Virus record (IMG/VR): IMGVR_UViG_3300049048_000026
Coordinates: 1 to 33,644 of that record
Strand: one strand, 5' to 3'
DNA length: 33,644 nt
Source: a virus
Shown: one piece after another, positions 1-7,731 of the stretch
Layout of the letters: every line of letters starts with the position of its first letter
Position numbering within the stretch: the stretch's first letter is position 1
Made by a program: the position numbers and the translations under genes
Notes under the pieces: model-generated
What the model was told of the DNA's origin: nothing
What the model saw: the letters and a program-made list of their open reading frames with translations, nothing else
The model's database searches: none

Positions 1-7
1 CTTTCTA

Positions 8-442
8 ATGATTGTTCAAAGCTATCCGTCTATTCGTAAACCCGTGACCCCTGTTGTGCCTGTGTTTACGGGTAAGCAGCAGCAACAACAATGGCCTTCT
101 GCTGGAACACCTAGTAGGTTCCCGTTAACTCCAAAGGAAGTGTTGCGAGCAACTAAGCTCAAGATTACCAACGAAGAATACCGACGTCGGGATGACATTG
201 TTCGTGAGACCTACAAGAATTGCCTGCATTTTGTTGGTGATGTTGTTTATCCTCAGAGTAAGGAAGGGATGACCAAGTACGGCAAGTGTCGCATCACTGC
301 ATTGGTTAGCAGTTACTACGATTACGGGGACGATTGGCCGAAGAATGACAATCCCCTCATCGTGCATTTCACCAGTGAAGAGAACGGGCAGGAAGCATTC
401 TCCACTGTGAATTACTTTAAGGAACCGGAAAGCAAATGCTGA
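8..442 (+). CDS. Hypothetical protein, first gene of the amidoligase cluster
   Basis: I do not recognise this 144-residue protein. It starts with MIVQSYPSIRKP, has a Pro/Gln-rich N-terminal third with a run of five glutamines, and a charged middle with a KITNEEYRRRDDIVRETY helix-like stretch. No signal peptide or membrane segment is visible. The stop overlaps the start of the class I glutamine amidotransferase by 7 bases, so it is translationally coupled to the amide-ligation cluster and is probably part of that operon. The few bases before its start do not allow a check of its ribosome binding site. Confidence 0.7.
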   Translation: MIVQSYPSIRKPVTPVVPVFTGKQQQQQWPSAGTPSRFPLTPKEVLRATKLKITNEEYRRRDDIVRETYKNCLHFVGDVVYPQSKEGMTKYGKCRITALVSSYYDYGDDWPKNDNPLIVHFTSEENGQEAFSTVNYFKEPESKC

Positions 443-1089
443 AACTAGGAATTTGTCCAGAGGGTGGGCCAGACGATCCTTCTCATTTCATTGAACTCTT
501 TCCTAAATGGCAAAACATTTCAAAGGATGGCATTGAGGGATGTGATGCTGTAATCTTTTGGGGTGGTACTGACATTCATCCAGAGCTGTATGGTGCTAAA
601 CGCAACTACATGAGCCAAGCCCCAATGCTTGGTCCATCTAGGCGTGATGTGTTTGAAATGAAAGCCATGCAATGGTGCCGTGTCAACAACATTCCGATGA
701 TTGGGGTGTGTCGTGGTGCTCAATTGATGTGTGCCTTTGCTGGTGGTAGTTTAGCTCAGCATGTGACAGGGCATCGTGTCAATCATATGATTAGCACGCT
801 CAACGATGGTGACATGATGGCAACATCTGAACATCATCAGATGATGAACATTTCAGGCACAGACGGGGTGCTTCTTGCGTGGAGTAAAGAGCGCCGCAGC
901 ACCATGTACCAAGGGGAAGATAGCAAGGACATTTTGTCCATGCGTGAGGCACCTGAAGCTGAGATTGTCTATTTCCCCAGCATTAAGGGACTAGCAATTC
1001 AAGGCCATCCTGAATGGTGCAGCGATCCTCTTGAACCCTTCGTGCAATTGTGCAATAAGTATGTCATTCAATATTTGTTTGGAGAGTAA
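436..1089 (+). CDS. Class I glutamine amidotransferase-like hydrolase (peptidase C26 / PuuD-like)
   Basis: This 217-residue protein carries the class I glutamine amidotransferase triad. The nucleophile elbow GVCRGAQL puts the catalytic Cys at residue 92, and GHPEW near the C terminus supplies His191 and Glu193. FWGGTDIHP at about 41-49 matches the GGxD-type oxyanion region of gamma-glutamyl hydrolases. Known members cleave gamma-glutamyl amides or release ammonia from glutamine. It stands alone, without a fused synthetase, and lies upstream of two amidoligases, a class II amidotransferase and an ATP-grasp ligase. I infer that it trims or recycles a gamma-glutamyl or amide-linked product of that pathway. 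Family-level call is strong; substrate unknown. Confidence 0.88.
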   Translation: MLKLGICPEGGPDDPSHFIELFPKWQNISKDGIEGCDAVIFWGGTDIHPELYGAKRNYMSQAPMLGPSRRDVFEMKAMQWCRVNNIPMIGVCRGAQLMCAFAGGSLAQHVTGHRVNHMISTLNDGDMMATSEHHQMMNISGTDGVLLAWSKERRSTMYQGEDSKDILSMREAPEAEIVYFPSIKGLAIQGHPEWCSDPLEPFVQLCNKYVIQYLFGE

Positions 1090-1415
1090 TGATGACTAAG
1101 AAAAAGGTTTATATCAATAGCACTGGTATTGTCAATCTAACCTGTGGGGTGTCGTATCTTGGGTATTTTCGCCATTACAGCAACCACGAGCCTCATTGGG
1201 GTGACCCACCTAATCCAACGATTGCCAATCTTCAAGTACCTCAAGGTGCTGGCTGGTTTATTGCTGGATTCACTAACGAGAAACCGGTCTACGCCGAAGC
1301 ATATGAGCAGTTGAAAGCCAAATACAAGATTGTTTATCAATCTCCTGTCCGTGTGAACACCCGCACTGGACGTCAGTTCTTCTTCTGTATCTACGACGCA
1401 AAGAGCAAACCTTAA
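1089..1415 (+). CDS. Hypothetical protein
   Basis: This is a 108-residue protein that I do not recognise. Its start overlaps the previous stop by one base (TAATG), with GGAGAG just upstream; the ATG at 1092 is an alternative. It is rich in aromatics and Gly/Pro (GYFRHYSNHEPHWGDPPNP) and has no visible membrane segment. It sits between the class I amidotransferase and the COOH-NH2 ligase, so it could be an accessory factor or substrate of the amide-ligation cluster; that is inference from position only. Confidence 0.65.
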   Translation: MMTKKKVYINSTGIVNLTCGVSYLGYFRHYSNHEPHWGDPPNPTIANLQVPQGAGWFIAGFTNEKPVYAEAYEQLKAKYKIVYQSPVRVNTRTGRQFFFCIYDAKSKP

Positions 1416-1424
1416 GGATATGAC

Positions 1425-2174
1425 ATGAGACTCGGTACTGACCCTGAAGTGTTCCTGCAAGATGCCTATGGCAAGCCCGTGAGTGCCATTGGTTACATCG
1501 GTGCAGATAAGTGGAGTCCTCTGCAAGTGCGTGGCCTGCGTAAAGGGTTCACCCTGCAAGAAGACAACGTGGCACTGGAGTTCGGTGTGCCTCCTGCCAG
1601 TAGTGCAGACGAGTTCGTTAAGAACATCCGCACTGTAATGAAAGCTGGCCTGAAGCGTTGCGAAGGTCTATCGTTTAGCCGTCTTTCCTGCACGATTTTC
1701 CCCAAGGATCAGATGCAGCATCCCAATGCGTTCGTGTTTGGCTGTGAGCCTGACTACAATGCATGGACTGGCAAGGAAAACCCCAAGCCTCAGCCTCCGC
1801 ATCAATTTATGCGGTCTGCTGGTGGTCACATCCACATCGAAACCAAGCAGGACCCCAGTTCTGTGGGCCGTCGTATGGACCTGTTTGCAGCAGTTCCGTC
1901 CACGTTAATGGATGAGGGTGAGAAGCGCAAGCAGCTTTATGGCAAGATGGGTGCTATTCGTGTGAAGCCATATGGGGTGGAGTACCGCACCCTGTCCAAC
2001 TTCTGGATTTTCGATGACGAGCTGATTCGCTGGGCATGGAGAGCAACCGAGCGTGCGCTCAACTCCGATCTGCCTGTGGAGAATCTGGAAGAAGCCATCC
2101 GCGAAGCGGTGGACTATGGCAACAAGAACGTTGCTCGTGAGTTGGTGAAAGAGTTTAACCTTGAGGTGATCTGA
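1425..2174 (+). CDS. phiEco32-like COOH-NH2 ligase (type 2 amidoligase, glutamine-synthetase-like fold)
   Basis: This 249-residue protein looks like the phiEco32-type COOH-NH2 ligase family, glutamine-synthetase-like enzymes predicted to join a carboxylate to an amine using ATP. Visible hallmarks are an N-terminal GTDPE (Glu8), LQEDNVALEFG at 44-54 with conserved acids, the metal/nucleotide-binding GGHIHIE at 133-139, and GVEYRTLSNFW at 184-194. An AAGGATATG ribosome site precedes the ATG. It is followed at once by an unknown gene and then a second amidoligase, the arrangement expected of a peptide-ligation operon. The family call is fairly secure; the amine and acid substrates are unknown. 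Confidence 0.85.
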   Translation: MRLGTDPEVFLQDAYGKPVSAIGYIGADKWSPLQVRGLRKGFTLQEDNVALEFGVPPASSADEFVKNIRTVMKAGLKRCEGLSFSRLSCTIFPKDQMQHPNAFVFGCEPDYNAWTGKENPKPQPPHQFMRSAGGHIHIETKQDPSSVGRRMDLFAAVPSTLMDEGEKRKQLYGKMGAIRVKPYGVEYRTLSNFWIFDDELIRWAWRATERALNSDLPVENLEEAIREAVDYGNKNVARELVKEFNLEVI

Positions 2175-2801
2175 ATGAAATTCAGTAGTGACAATCACGC
2201 AGATATCAGTAAGTATTTCAACAACTGTTTCATCAAGATCAAAGAGTCTGGTGACCTGTTGTTCTTTGTCCAGCATGTGTCTCGGACTGAGGTTCGGGGG
2301 GTGTGTGAGACTGGTGCTGAGTTTGCAATCTATCTGGACAATGAGAATCCGTATGAGATTGACTATGTGCTTCCGCACAAGAGCTACTTCCAATTCGGCA
2401 AGGATGCGTGCCAGTTGTACCGCACGCCAGCTAAGCAATATTACCGTGGTCTGAATCAACAGAACACGAACGTTGCTAAGCTGAATAAAGAAGGCACGGG
2501 TCAGGAAGGCATGAAGCTGAGCTTTGACATTCTCAAGGCTTTCGTGTCTAAGCAACCCTTCTTTTCTCTGTCCGAAGCCACAGGTAAGGGTAAGGGCATT
2601 GAAGGCACCAACCACAGTTATGTGCTTACCCCACGGCTGGCCTACCATCGCCTGAGCAAGGGGCTGTATGTCGATGGAATTCGGATTGCTAGTGTGGATG
2701 TTCCGAGCAAGACCATCCAATTCAAGCATCCCATCTTCAAACCCGAGGTTGCAGCATTCCTTGCTCAATCGGGTGAAACCTCCACTTTCACGCTGGTGTA
2801 A
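2175..2801 (+). CDS. Hypothetical protein between two amidoligase genes
   Basis: This 208-residue protein begins directly after the preceding TGA, with GAGGTGAT as a good ribosome site. I do not recognise a domain. The sequence looks soluble and mixed alpha/beta, with a central basic, Gly-rich stretch (ATGKGKGIEGTNHSY) and a C-terminal half suggesting beta strands. It sits between the COOH-NH2 ligase and the second amidoligase with almost no spacing. It may be a subunit, or the protein that is modified, but nothing in the sequence proves it. Confidence 0.7.
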   Translation: MKFSSDNHADISKYFNNCFIKIKESGDLLFFVQHVSRTEVRGVCETGAEFAIYLDNENPYEIDYVLPHKSYFQFGKDACQLYRTPAKQYYRGLNQQNTNVAKLNKEGTGQEGMKLSFDILKAFVSKQPFFSLSEATGKGKGIEGTNHSYVLTPRLAYHRLSKGLYVDGIRIASVDVPSKTIQFKHPIFKPEVAAFLAQSGETSTFTLV

Positions 2802-2803
2802 AT

Positions 2804-3580
2804 ATGAGTACGAAAATTGGTGAGCTTTATGGCTGCGATTCTTACATGGGCCAGAAAAAGTTTATTGCCGGTCTGGAATGCGAGATTGAGGCCATTCCCG
2901 GAGGGAAAGCAAAGCCCTATGCTATCTTCCAGTGCAAGGAAGACCACAGCCTGCGGAACAATGGCTGGGAGTTTGTGAGTATTCCTGAAGACTTGCCCAC
3001 GCTGGTTAGTGAGTTTGCTAAGCTCCAAGCATGGCTGGGTCTGGAAATGTCTCAGGACCCGTTCTCCCATCGTACCAGTACCCATGTGCATGTGAATGTG
3101 TCCAACCTGACGCTGGAACAGGCAAAGAACATGTTGATGTTGTACGCCCTGTACGAGGAATTCTTCTTCGCAATGGTCAAGCCTGAGCGACGTAGCAACA
3201 TCCACTGTGTTCCTCTGACCGAGACTCACCTGCCCATGTATTACAAGCACGAGATTCAAGTGCTTCGTGAAAAGTGGAGTAAGTATTCAGCACTGAACCT
3301 GCTGAGACTTGCTGACTTGGGCACTATGGAGTTCCGCCACCTGCATGGCACTGGTGATGTGCAAGAAGTGGAAACGTGGCTCAAGGTGCTGGAGAATTTG
3401 TGGAAACTGGCACAAGAAGTGGAGATTAATGCTGACACCTTGAGTAATGAGAACGTACTCAAGTTGTGGTTCAGCACCATCTTTGCTCCGTCTGAGAAGA
3501 GTTTAATGCTTAAACCCGCTCTCATGAACATCATCCAGAACAGTTTGGTCGATGTGAAATTCTCGACCCTTAAGGACTAA
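2804..3580 (+). CDS. Amidoligase-family enzyme (Amidoligase_2-like)
   Basis: This 258-residue protein fits the amidoligase enzyme family, a second glutamine-synthetase-fold group that forms amide bonds. Visible features are GLECEIE at 23-29 (family hallmark GxExE), EDHSLRNNGWEFVS at 46-59 (ExD ... EfvS), the histidine strand STHVHVNVSNL at 92-102, and EFRHLHGTGD at 176-185, matching the EfR motif. All key positions expected of an active enzyme appear present. It follows an unknown gene two bases downstream and precedes a class II amidotransferase by three bases, so the set is probably co-expressed. With the COOH-NH2 ligase at 1,425 it gives two distinct amidoligases in one operon. Substrate unknown. 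Confidence 0.85.
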   Translation: MSTKIGELYGCDSYMGQKKFIAGLECEIEAIPGGKAKPYAIFQCKEDHSLRNNGWEFVSIPEDLPTLVSEFAKLQAWLGLEMSQDPFSHRTSTHVHVNVSNLTLEQAKNMLMLYALYEEFFFAMVKPERRSNIHCVPLTETHLPMYYKHEIQVLREKWSKYSALNLLRLADLGTMEFRHLHGTGDVQEVETWLKVLENLWKLAQEVEINADTLSNENVLKLWFSTIFAPSEKSLMLKPALMNIIQNSLVDVKFSTLKD

Positions 3581-3583
3581 GCC

Positions 3584-4918
3584 ATGTGTGGCATCGTAGG
3601 CGTGATTAAGAAAGCCAACTACGGCTTTTACAAGAAGCAGCAGGACAGTTTCTTCCAGATGCTATATGCTGATGCTGTTCGAGGTTGGGACAGCACTGGT
3701 GTGGTTGGCGTGGAAAGGGACGGCTCTTTTCACATTGCCAAGGAAGCTCTAGAAGCTGCCTATGTAATTCCTCAGATCAAAGTAGAGAAGTTCTACAACG
3801 ATAGGATGGACAAAGCCGAGGGCAAGGTGTGGATTGGTCATAACCGCAAGACTACTGTGGGCAAGACCAATGACGAAAACGCCCATCCGTTTGTCATCAA
3901 CAATGAGTTTGCCTTCGTCCATAATGGTACGTTGTTCAATCACGAGCAGCTTGCCAAGACGGATGTGGACAGCAAAGCTCTTGCCATTGTCCTGCATGAA
4001 GCTCTTGGTGAGAAGGATTGGAAGAAGGCCCTAGAAGATACTTTAGGTAAAGTGTATGGGGCATATGCTTGTGCATGGTTCGACCAGCGCCATAACAAGC
4101 TCTTCTTATTGCGAAACAAAGAGCGACCGCTCATTGTTGCTGAGACAGATGATGCTTACTATTGGGCAAGTGAGAGTGCCATGATGTATTGGGTACTCAA
4201 TCGCAACGATTATAAGCACGATGACATTAAATTCCACAAAATGGAAGAGAATGTCTTGTTCAGCTTTGACCTGACGGATACGAAGATGGAGGTGGAGGAA
4301 CTCAAGCCAAAAAAATCTACTCCCCCGGTTCTTTTCCGTACCGGGGGCAGGATGAGTACGGCGGATGGTACAGTCTTTACTAGTAGTCAGAGTGCCGGAG
4401 GTCACTCTTCTTCGGATATGTCCAAAAACCAGCTTAAAGCTCTCCGACGTACTTGGCTGGGCCGCCCTCTTAGGTTTTGGGTTGATGACTATGTGGAGCG
4501 AGATTTCCAATCTGGTGTTTCCCTAGAGGATGGTGCTATCTCGTATATTCTAGGTGACACTGAAATCTTCAACACGAAGAACGCAGTCACTGCACTCATT
4601 GATCCTAAGAAACTCAGCCTCACCAGCCCCAAAATGGTGGTTGATCGCCCATGGATTGGGCACATTGAGAACATGTATTGGGACAAGCAGAGTAAGGAGC
4701 TTAAAATTTGGGTGTTAGAGCCCAAACCCATTGCGTCCTCCATCAGCAGCATTGCAGGCATGAGTGCTGCCCTTGAGAAGTATGTTAAGGAGAAACAAAC
4801 GGAATATGAGAAAACCTTCGGTCCCTTGAAACAAGTGATGCAAGACGGTAAGATTCAACTTCGTACCACCGATAAACAGGAAAAGATTGTTTATGAAACT
4901 CCAATTACTCTCCACTAA
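3584..4918 (+). CDS. Class II glutamine amidotransferase domain protein
   Basis: This 444-residue protein starts MCGIVGVIKK, so Met removal exposes the N-terminal nucleophile Cys2 of Ntn-type class II glutamine amidotransferases. Supporting motifs are RGWDSTG (33-39), GHNRKTTVG (85-93), HPF (101-103) and HNGTL (113-117), the glutamine-binding elements seen in GlmS, PurF and AsnB. The amidotransferase domain covers about residues 1-230. The remaining 200 residues are not a recognisable sugar isomerase or asparagine synthetase domain and may be a docking or acceptor domain. It probably supplies ammonia from glutamine for a ligase in the cluster. AAGGA precedes the start; the 3' end overlaps the ATP-grasp gene by 26 bases. 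Confidence 0.88.
   Translation: MCGIVGVIKKANYGFYKKQQDSFFQMLYADAVRGWDSTGVVGVERDGSFHIAKEALEAAYVIPQIKVEKFYNDRMDKAEGKVWIGHNRKTTVGKTNDENAHPFVINNEFAFVHNGTLFNHEQLAKTDVDSKALAIVLHEALGEKDWKKALEDTLGKVYGAYACAWFDQRHNKLFLLRNKERPLIVAETDDAYYWASESAMMYWVLNRNDYKHDDIKFHKMEENVLFSFDLTDTKMEVEELKPKKSTPPVLFRTGGRMSTADGTVFTSSQSAGGHSSSDMSKNQLKALRRTWLGRPLRFWVDDYVERDFQSGVSLEDGAISYILGDTEIFNTKNAVTALIDPKKLSLTSPKMVVDRPWIGHIENMYWDKQSKELKIWVLEPKPIASSISSIAGMSAALEKYVKEKQTEYEKTFGPLKQVMQDGKIQLRTTDKQEKIVYETPITLH
4322..4347 (+). other. GC-rich inverted repeat inside the class II amidotransferase gene
   Basis: CCCCCGGT at 4322-4329 and ACCGGGGG at 4340-4347 form a perfect 8-bp stem around a 10-base pyrimidine-rich loop. There is no T-run after it, so it does not look like an intrinsic terminator. 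It lies near the border between the amidotransferase domain and the unknown C-terminal domain. Coincidental coding constraint (Pro-Pro and Gly-Gly codons) cannot be excluded. Confidence 0.4.
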
Positions 4919-5615
4919 GAACGGCATGAAGAGTGGCAGTCTCAAGCGACTGTCCGTTGCCTTGACCGCCGCCCTTGGCTATAAGGTGTGGCGTACCGTG
5001 AATGTCCGTACTGATAGGAAACAGTTCAAGTACGGCGATCTTGTTGACAAGCTCCAGCAATACAAATGGTTCAAGCAGCAGGGACTATCAGCACTGGAGT
5101 TCACCACTTCTCAATCGGAGGCTGAAAGTTGGGTTAACAACGACCACACCGTGTTTGGTCGTAAGCTTCTTAATGCTAGCTGTGGTGATGGCATTGTAGT
5201 GTACACACCCGGCCCGGCATTCCTTGGTGTCAATGAAAAACTTCCGGTGTACACCAAATACAAGCCCAAGAAGCGTGAATTCCGTGTTCACGTCTTTAAG
5301 GATAAAGTAGTAACAATCGTTGAAAAACGACGTAAGAAGGACTGGACGGGTGACAAATCAGACGCGAAAATTCGTAACCTCGCTAATGGATATATCTTCT
5401 GCCAAGAAGTTGAACTCACCGATCAGCTCCGAAAGCGAATTGAGGAAATTTCGCTCGCTGCTAGCAAAGTCTGTAGCTCCGACTTCCGTGGAGTTGATGT
5501 CGGTTACAATGAAAAGCATGATGACGTCTTCGTCATCGAAGTGAACAGTGCCCCCGGCATCGAGGGGTCTAATGTGGATAAATACGTTCAAACCATTCTT
5601 CAGTACGCAAAATGA
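4893..5615 (+). CDS. ATP-grasp ligase (RimK-like)
   Basis: This 240-residue protein has the C-terminal signature of the ATP-grasp superfamily: SSDFRGVDVG at 195-204 followed by FVIEVNSAPGIEGSN at 213-227, which supplies the Mg-ATP acidic and Asn residues. Upstream are a nucleotide-loop-like NASCGDGIVVY (94-104) and KPKKREFRVHVF (124-135). ATP-grasp ligases form acyl-phosphate intermediates and join carboxylates to amines, as in RimK or glutathione synthesis. It is shorter than typical ligases of about 300 residues, with a reduced N-terminal region. I chose ATG 4893 because AGGA lies upstream and MKLQLL is a natural start. It is coupled to the class II amidotransferase and to the next gene (ATGA overlap). 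Confidence 0.88.
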   Translation: MKLQLLSTKNGMKSGSLKRLSVALTAALGYKVWRTVNVRTDRKQFKYGDLVDKLQQYKWFKQQGLSALEFTTSQSEAESWVNNDHTVFGRKLLNASCGDGIVVYTPGPAFLGVNEKLPVYTKYKPKKREFRVHVFKDKVVTIVEKRRKKDWTGDKSDAKIRNLANGYIFCQEVELTDQLRKRIEEISLAASKVCSSDFRGVDVGYNEKHDDVFVIEVNSAPGIEGSNVDKYVQTILQYAK

Positions 5616-6295
5616 AATTTAACATTAAACTCACCAATGATTCCCGCTATTGTGAAGTGGGTCAGACCAATCCTCTGCGTTGGAAGACGTTGTTCAAGGA
5701 AAAGGATGGCAGCTTTATCGACCAGAGTGGTTGGATTAAATGCAAGGACTTCTTCAATGACACTCTGGCCTACTTCAAAGTAGGCACAAAGTTTTCAATC
5801 TACGGATACAAGAACGACATTAAGAAGAACGAAGAGGGTGTCTATTTCCTACTCAAAGAGATTAAGGATATGGACAGCTTCATTGACGGTCTAAACGTGA
5901 TGAACGTTCGTCTGTTCAAGGACCTCAAGTGTGAGGTGGCTTATTGGCCGCAAGAAAAAGGTCAGTGTGTCATTCTCCTTCCCAATCAGATTTGGGAATC
6001 CACTTACATCCTGTCCCTTGCAACGATGATTATTCGTTGTGCCAACTATGGTTACAAGTACAAAGAATGGGAAGATTTCTTTGCACCCGGCACTCCCATG
6101 AATACCGTAGAACATGCTTTTACGGAGAAAGCTAAGAAGTTCACCAAGGAGCATGGCTTCCTTGTTCCGAAGGAATATCGGAAATACTGGTGGTTCTTCA
6201 ACAAACAGCACAACAGCGGCACCAACCCCAATGCAACTGGTGGCACCATCCACAACAACGGTGCATGTGAGTGGACTAACGGAATGGTGGCATAA
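5612..6295 (+). CDS. Hypothetical protein at the end of the amidoligase cluster
   Basis: This 227-residue protein overlaps the ATP-grasp stop codon by four bases. I do not recognise a domain. The first half is rich in Lys and aromatics (strand-like FKVGTKFSIYGYKND), the middle has a hydrophobic helix around IWESTYILSLATMIIRC, and the C-terminal 30 residues are low in complexity and rich in Asn, Gly and Thr (SGTNPNATGGTIHNNGAC), suggesting a flexible exposed tail. Position makes it a plausible substrate or partner of the ligases, but this is speculative. Confidence 0.7.
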   Translation: MKFNIKLTNDSRYCEVGQTNPLRWKTLFKEKDGSFIDQSGWIKCKDFFNDTLAYFKVGTKFSIYGYKNDIKKNEEGVYFLLKEIKDMDSFIDGLNVMNVRLFKDLKCEVAYWPQEKGQCVILLPNQIWESTYILSLATMIIRCANYGYKYKEWEDFFAPGTPMNTVEHAFTEKAKKFTKEHGFLVPKEYRKYWWFFNKQHNSGTNPNATGGTIHNNGACEWTNGMVA

Positions 6296-6483
6296 TGCGT
6301 TGTTATGCATGCAATAACATCCTTAAACCTTCTGAATCAACCCGGAAGTTTAAGGAGTCTGGAGCCTTCACAGATATGTGTGAGGTTTGTTTGGGCACCA
6401 TCGCTGAGGTAGAAACGGTGGAGGGTGCAGGAGAGGATGAAGACCTCTTTGATGATGATGGAGAACCAATTGAGCGTGATTAA
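6295..6483 (+). CDS. Small zinc-ribbon-like protein
   Basis: This 62-residue protein begins MRCYACNNIL and later has MCEVCLG, giving two CxxC knuckles about 26 residues apart, consistent with one structural zinc site. The C-terminal third is strongly acidic (GAGEDEDLFDDDGEPIERD). The start overlaps the previous stop by one base. Small acidic zinc-ribbon proteins are common in phage early operons, but no function can be assigned from the sequence. Confidence 0.75.
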   Translation: MRCYACNNILKPSESTRKFKESGAFTDMCEVCLGTIAEVETVEGAGEDEDLFDDDGEPIERD

Positions 6484-6784
6484 CCGATGGTTCCTGTGGT
6501 TTGGTCATTTGTTGGGCAGGCAGTATGTGTCTCTGCATGAAACCGACATGGGAATCACAAAACTAGTACGTTTTCATTACGTTGGGGAGGGGTTGAGCGG
6601 TCCCTACGGTTGGACCGATTGTCGATGGGCAGGTACAAAACACCGCATCGTCTGTAAAAGTTCTAAAGATTGGGTAGCTGGGGATTTCAGCGGCACATGG
6701 GAAAACGTGACAGTGTTCAAACCATGGATCAAACCTATGGAGTTTAACCTTAAAGCAAAACATGGGCGTTTTCGTCAAGCATGA
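6476..6784 (+). CDS. Hypothetical protein (start uncertain)
   Basis: This protein overlaps the end of the zinc-ribbon gene and runs into the primase start. I favour GTG 6476 (protein starting MINRWFLWFGHLLGRQ), because GGAGAA lies about 10 bases upstream; the ATG codons at 6452-6458 in the same frame are alternatives. The first residues are hydrophobic and aromatic. The rest (VGEGLSGPYGWTDCRWAGTKH and later GTWENVTVFKPW) reads like a compact beta-rich domain. I do not recognise the family. Confidence 0.55.
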   Translation: MINRWFLWFGHLLGRQYVSLHETDMGITKLVRFHYVGEGLSGPYGWTDCRWAGTKHRIVCKSSKDWVAGDFSGTWENVTVFKPWIKPMEFNLKAKHGRFRQA

Positions 6785-7496
6785 GGCCTGTCCTCGGTGT
6801 GGCAGCAAGGACAATCTAGGCAGATACAGTGATGGCTCTGCATGGTGTTTTGGTTGTCATTATCGTGAAAAAGCTGATCGAATTCCTGTTATAGACGAGA
6901 AATACCTTGAAAAAGAACACCAAAGTATTACACTCTCTGACGACCTCTGTAACGACTTTCCTGAGCACGTTGTTGGATGGTTGGCTAAATATCATGTACC
7001 CGTTGAGGAAGCGATAAAACATGGCTGGAAATACTCGCCGAAGTGGGACCAACTCGTCTTCACGTTTGCAGACGCAGATGGGAATGTCGCGTGCAGTCAG
7101 GCACGAAACTTTAGACAAGGAGCAAAGACAAAATACTTCAACCAAGGAAGTCCCGCCGACGTCTTGCCGATCTTCCATTGTGGACGGGCTGTGGGGATGG
7201 GGGCCTCCAATTCCCGGGCGCTCGTGGTAGTTGAAGATGCCGTCTCAGCGGCCCGTATAAGCCGTCAGTGCGACGCAATGCCCTGTCTAGGTAGCTACCT
7301 ACCTGTACGCAAATTAACGGCTCTAAAGCTCTTAAATTACGAGTCCATCACAGTGTGGTTGGACTCCGACAAGCTTAAAGAAGCCATGGAAATTGCAGAC
7401 AAAGCGAAATGGATTGGGCTGAGTAGTAAAGTAGTACACACTGAACTTGACCCTAAGGAATACACCGATCAGGAGATTTCAAAATTCTTGTCTTAG
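6762..7496 (+). CDS. DNA primase (zinc-binding and TOPRIM domains)
   Basis: This 244-residue protein is a phage primase. The N-terminal zinc-binding domain has CPRC (Cys10, Cys13) and CFGC (Cys29, Cys32), as in DnaG and the T7 gp4 primase half. The TOPRIM core is visible as VVVEDAVSAARI with Glu158 and ITVWLDSDK with Asp201 and Asp203, the metal-binding acids. Unlike T7 gp4 it has no fused helicase; the helicase is a separate gene at 8,591. Its start lies 23 bases inside the preceding gene and its ribosome site is weak, suggesting coupling. The 3' end overlaps the next small gene. Confidence 0.88.
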   Translation: MGVFVKHEACPRCGSKDNLGRYSDGSAWCFGCHYREKADRIPVIDEKYLEKEHQSITLSDDLCNDFPEHVVGWLAKYHVPVEEAIKHGWKYSPKWDQLVFTFADADGNVACSQARNFRQGAKTKYFNQGSPADVLPIFHCGRAVGMGASNSRALVVVEDAVSAARISRQCDAMPCLGSYLPVRKLTALKLLNYESITVWLDSDKLKEAMEIADKAKWIGLSSKVVHTELDPKEYTDQEISKFLS

Positions 7497-7717
7497 AAGC
7501 CAGCTATGCAGGGAACAAGTTTCCCTTACAGGTGGATCAGGAAGTGGTTGAGAACATCATGCATCTTTACGGAATTGAGGAAGACATGTCGTTTAGCAAC
7601 CATTATCTTCATCGTTCAGACTTTCCAGCTCTGGACAAATGGATGACCAAACATTCATATCGACAAGCAATGGTGTTAGCACACCATTATCCAGAAGTAA
7701 TGGATAAAGAAAAGTAA
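7484..7717 (+). CDS. Small hypothetical protein, probable ATT start
   Basis: The reading frame is open from 7457 but has no ATG before 7559. The best start by position is ATT at 7484, seven bases after a strong AGGAGA at 7471-7476, giving a 77-residue protein starting (M)LVLEASYAGNKFP and overlapping the primase stop by 13 bases. GTG 7532 is the conventional alternative but has no good ribosome site. The residues upstream of 7532 look like real protein (LVLEASYAGNKFPLQV), which supports the longer form. No domain recognised; helical and soluble. Confidence 0.6.
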   Translation: MLVLEASYAGNKFPLQVDQEVVENIMHLYGIEEDMSFSNHYLHRSDFPALDKWMTKHSYRQAMVLAHHYPEVMDKEK

Positions 7718-7731
7718 TACTTTTCTCTGTC

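Noticed and set aside
1905-2768. Long minus-strand open frame (287 residues) opposite the amidoligase cluster
   Set aside because: It lies antisense to two genes with recognisable or well-formed products, has low-complexity Leu/His-rich sequence, and shows no ribosome site or domain. It is a codon-bias shadow.
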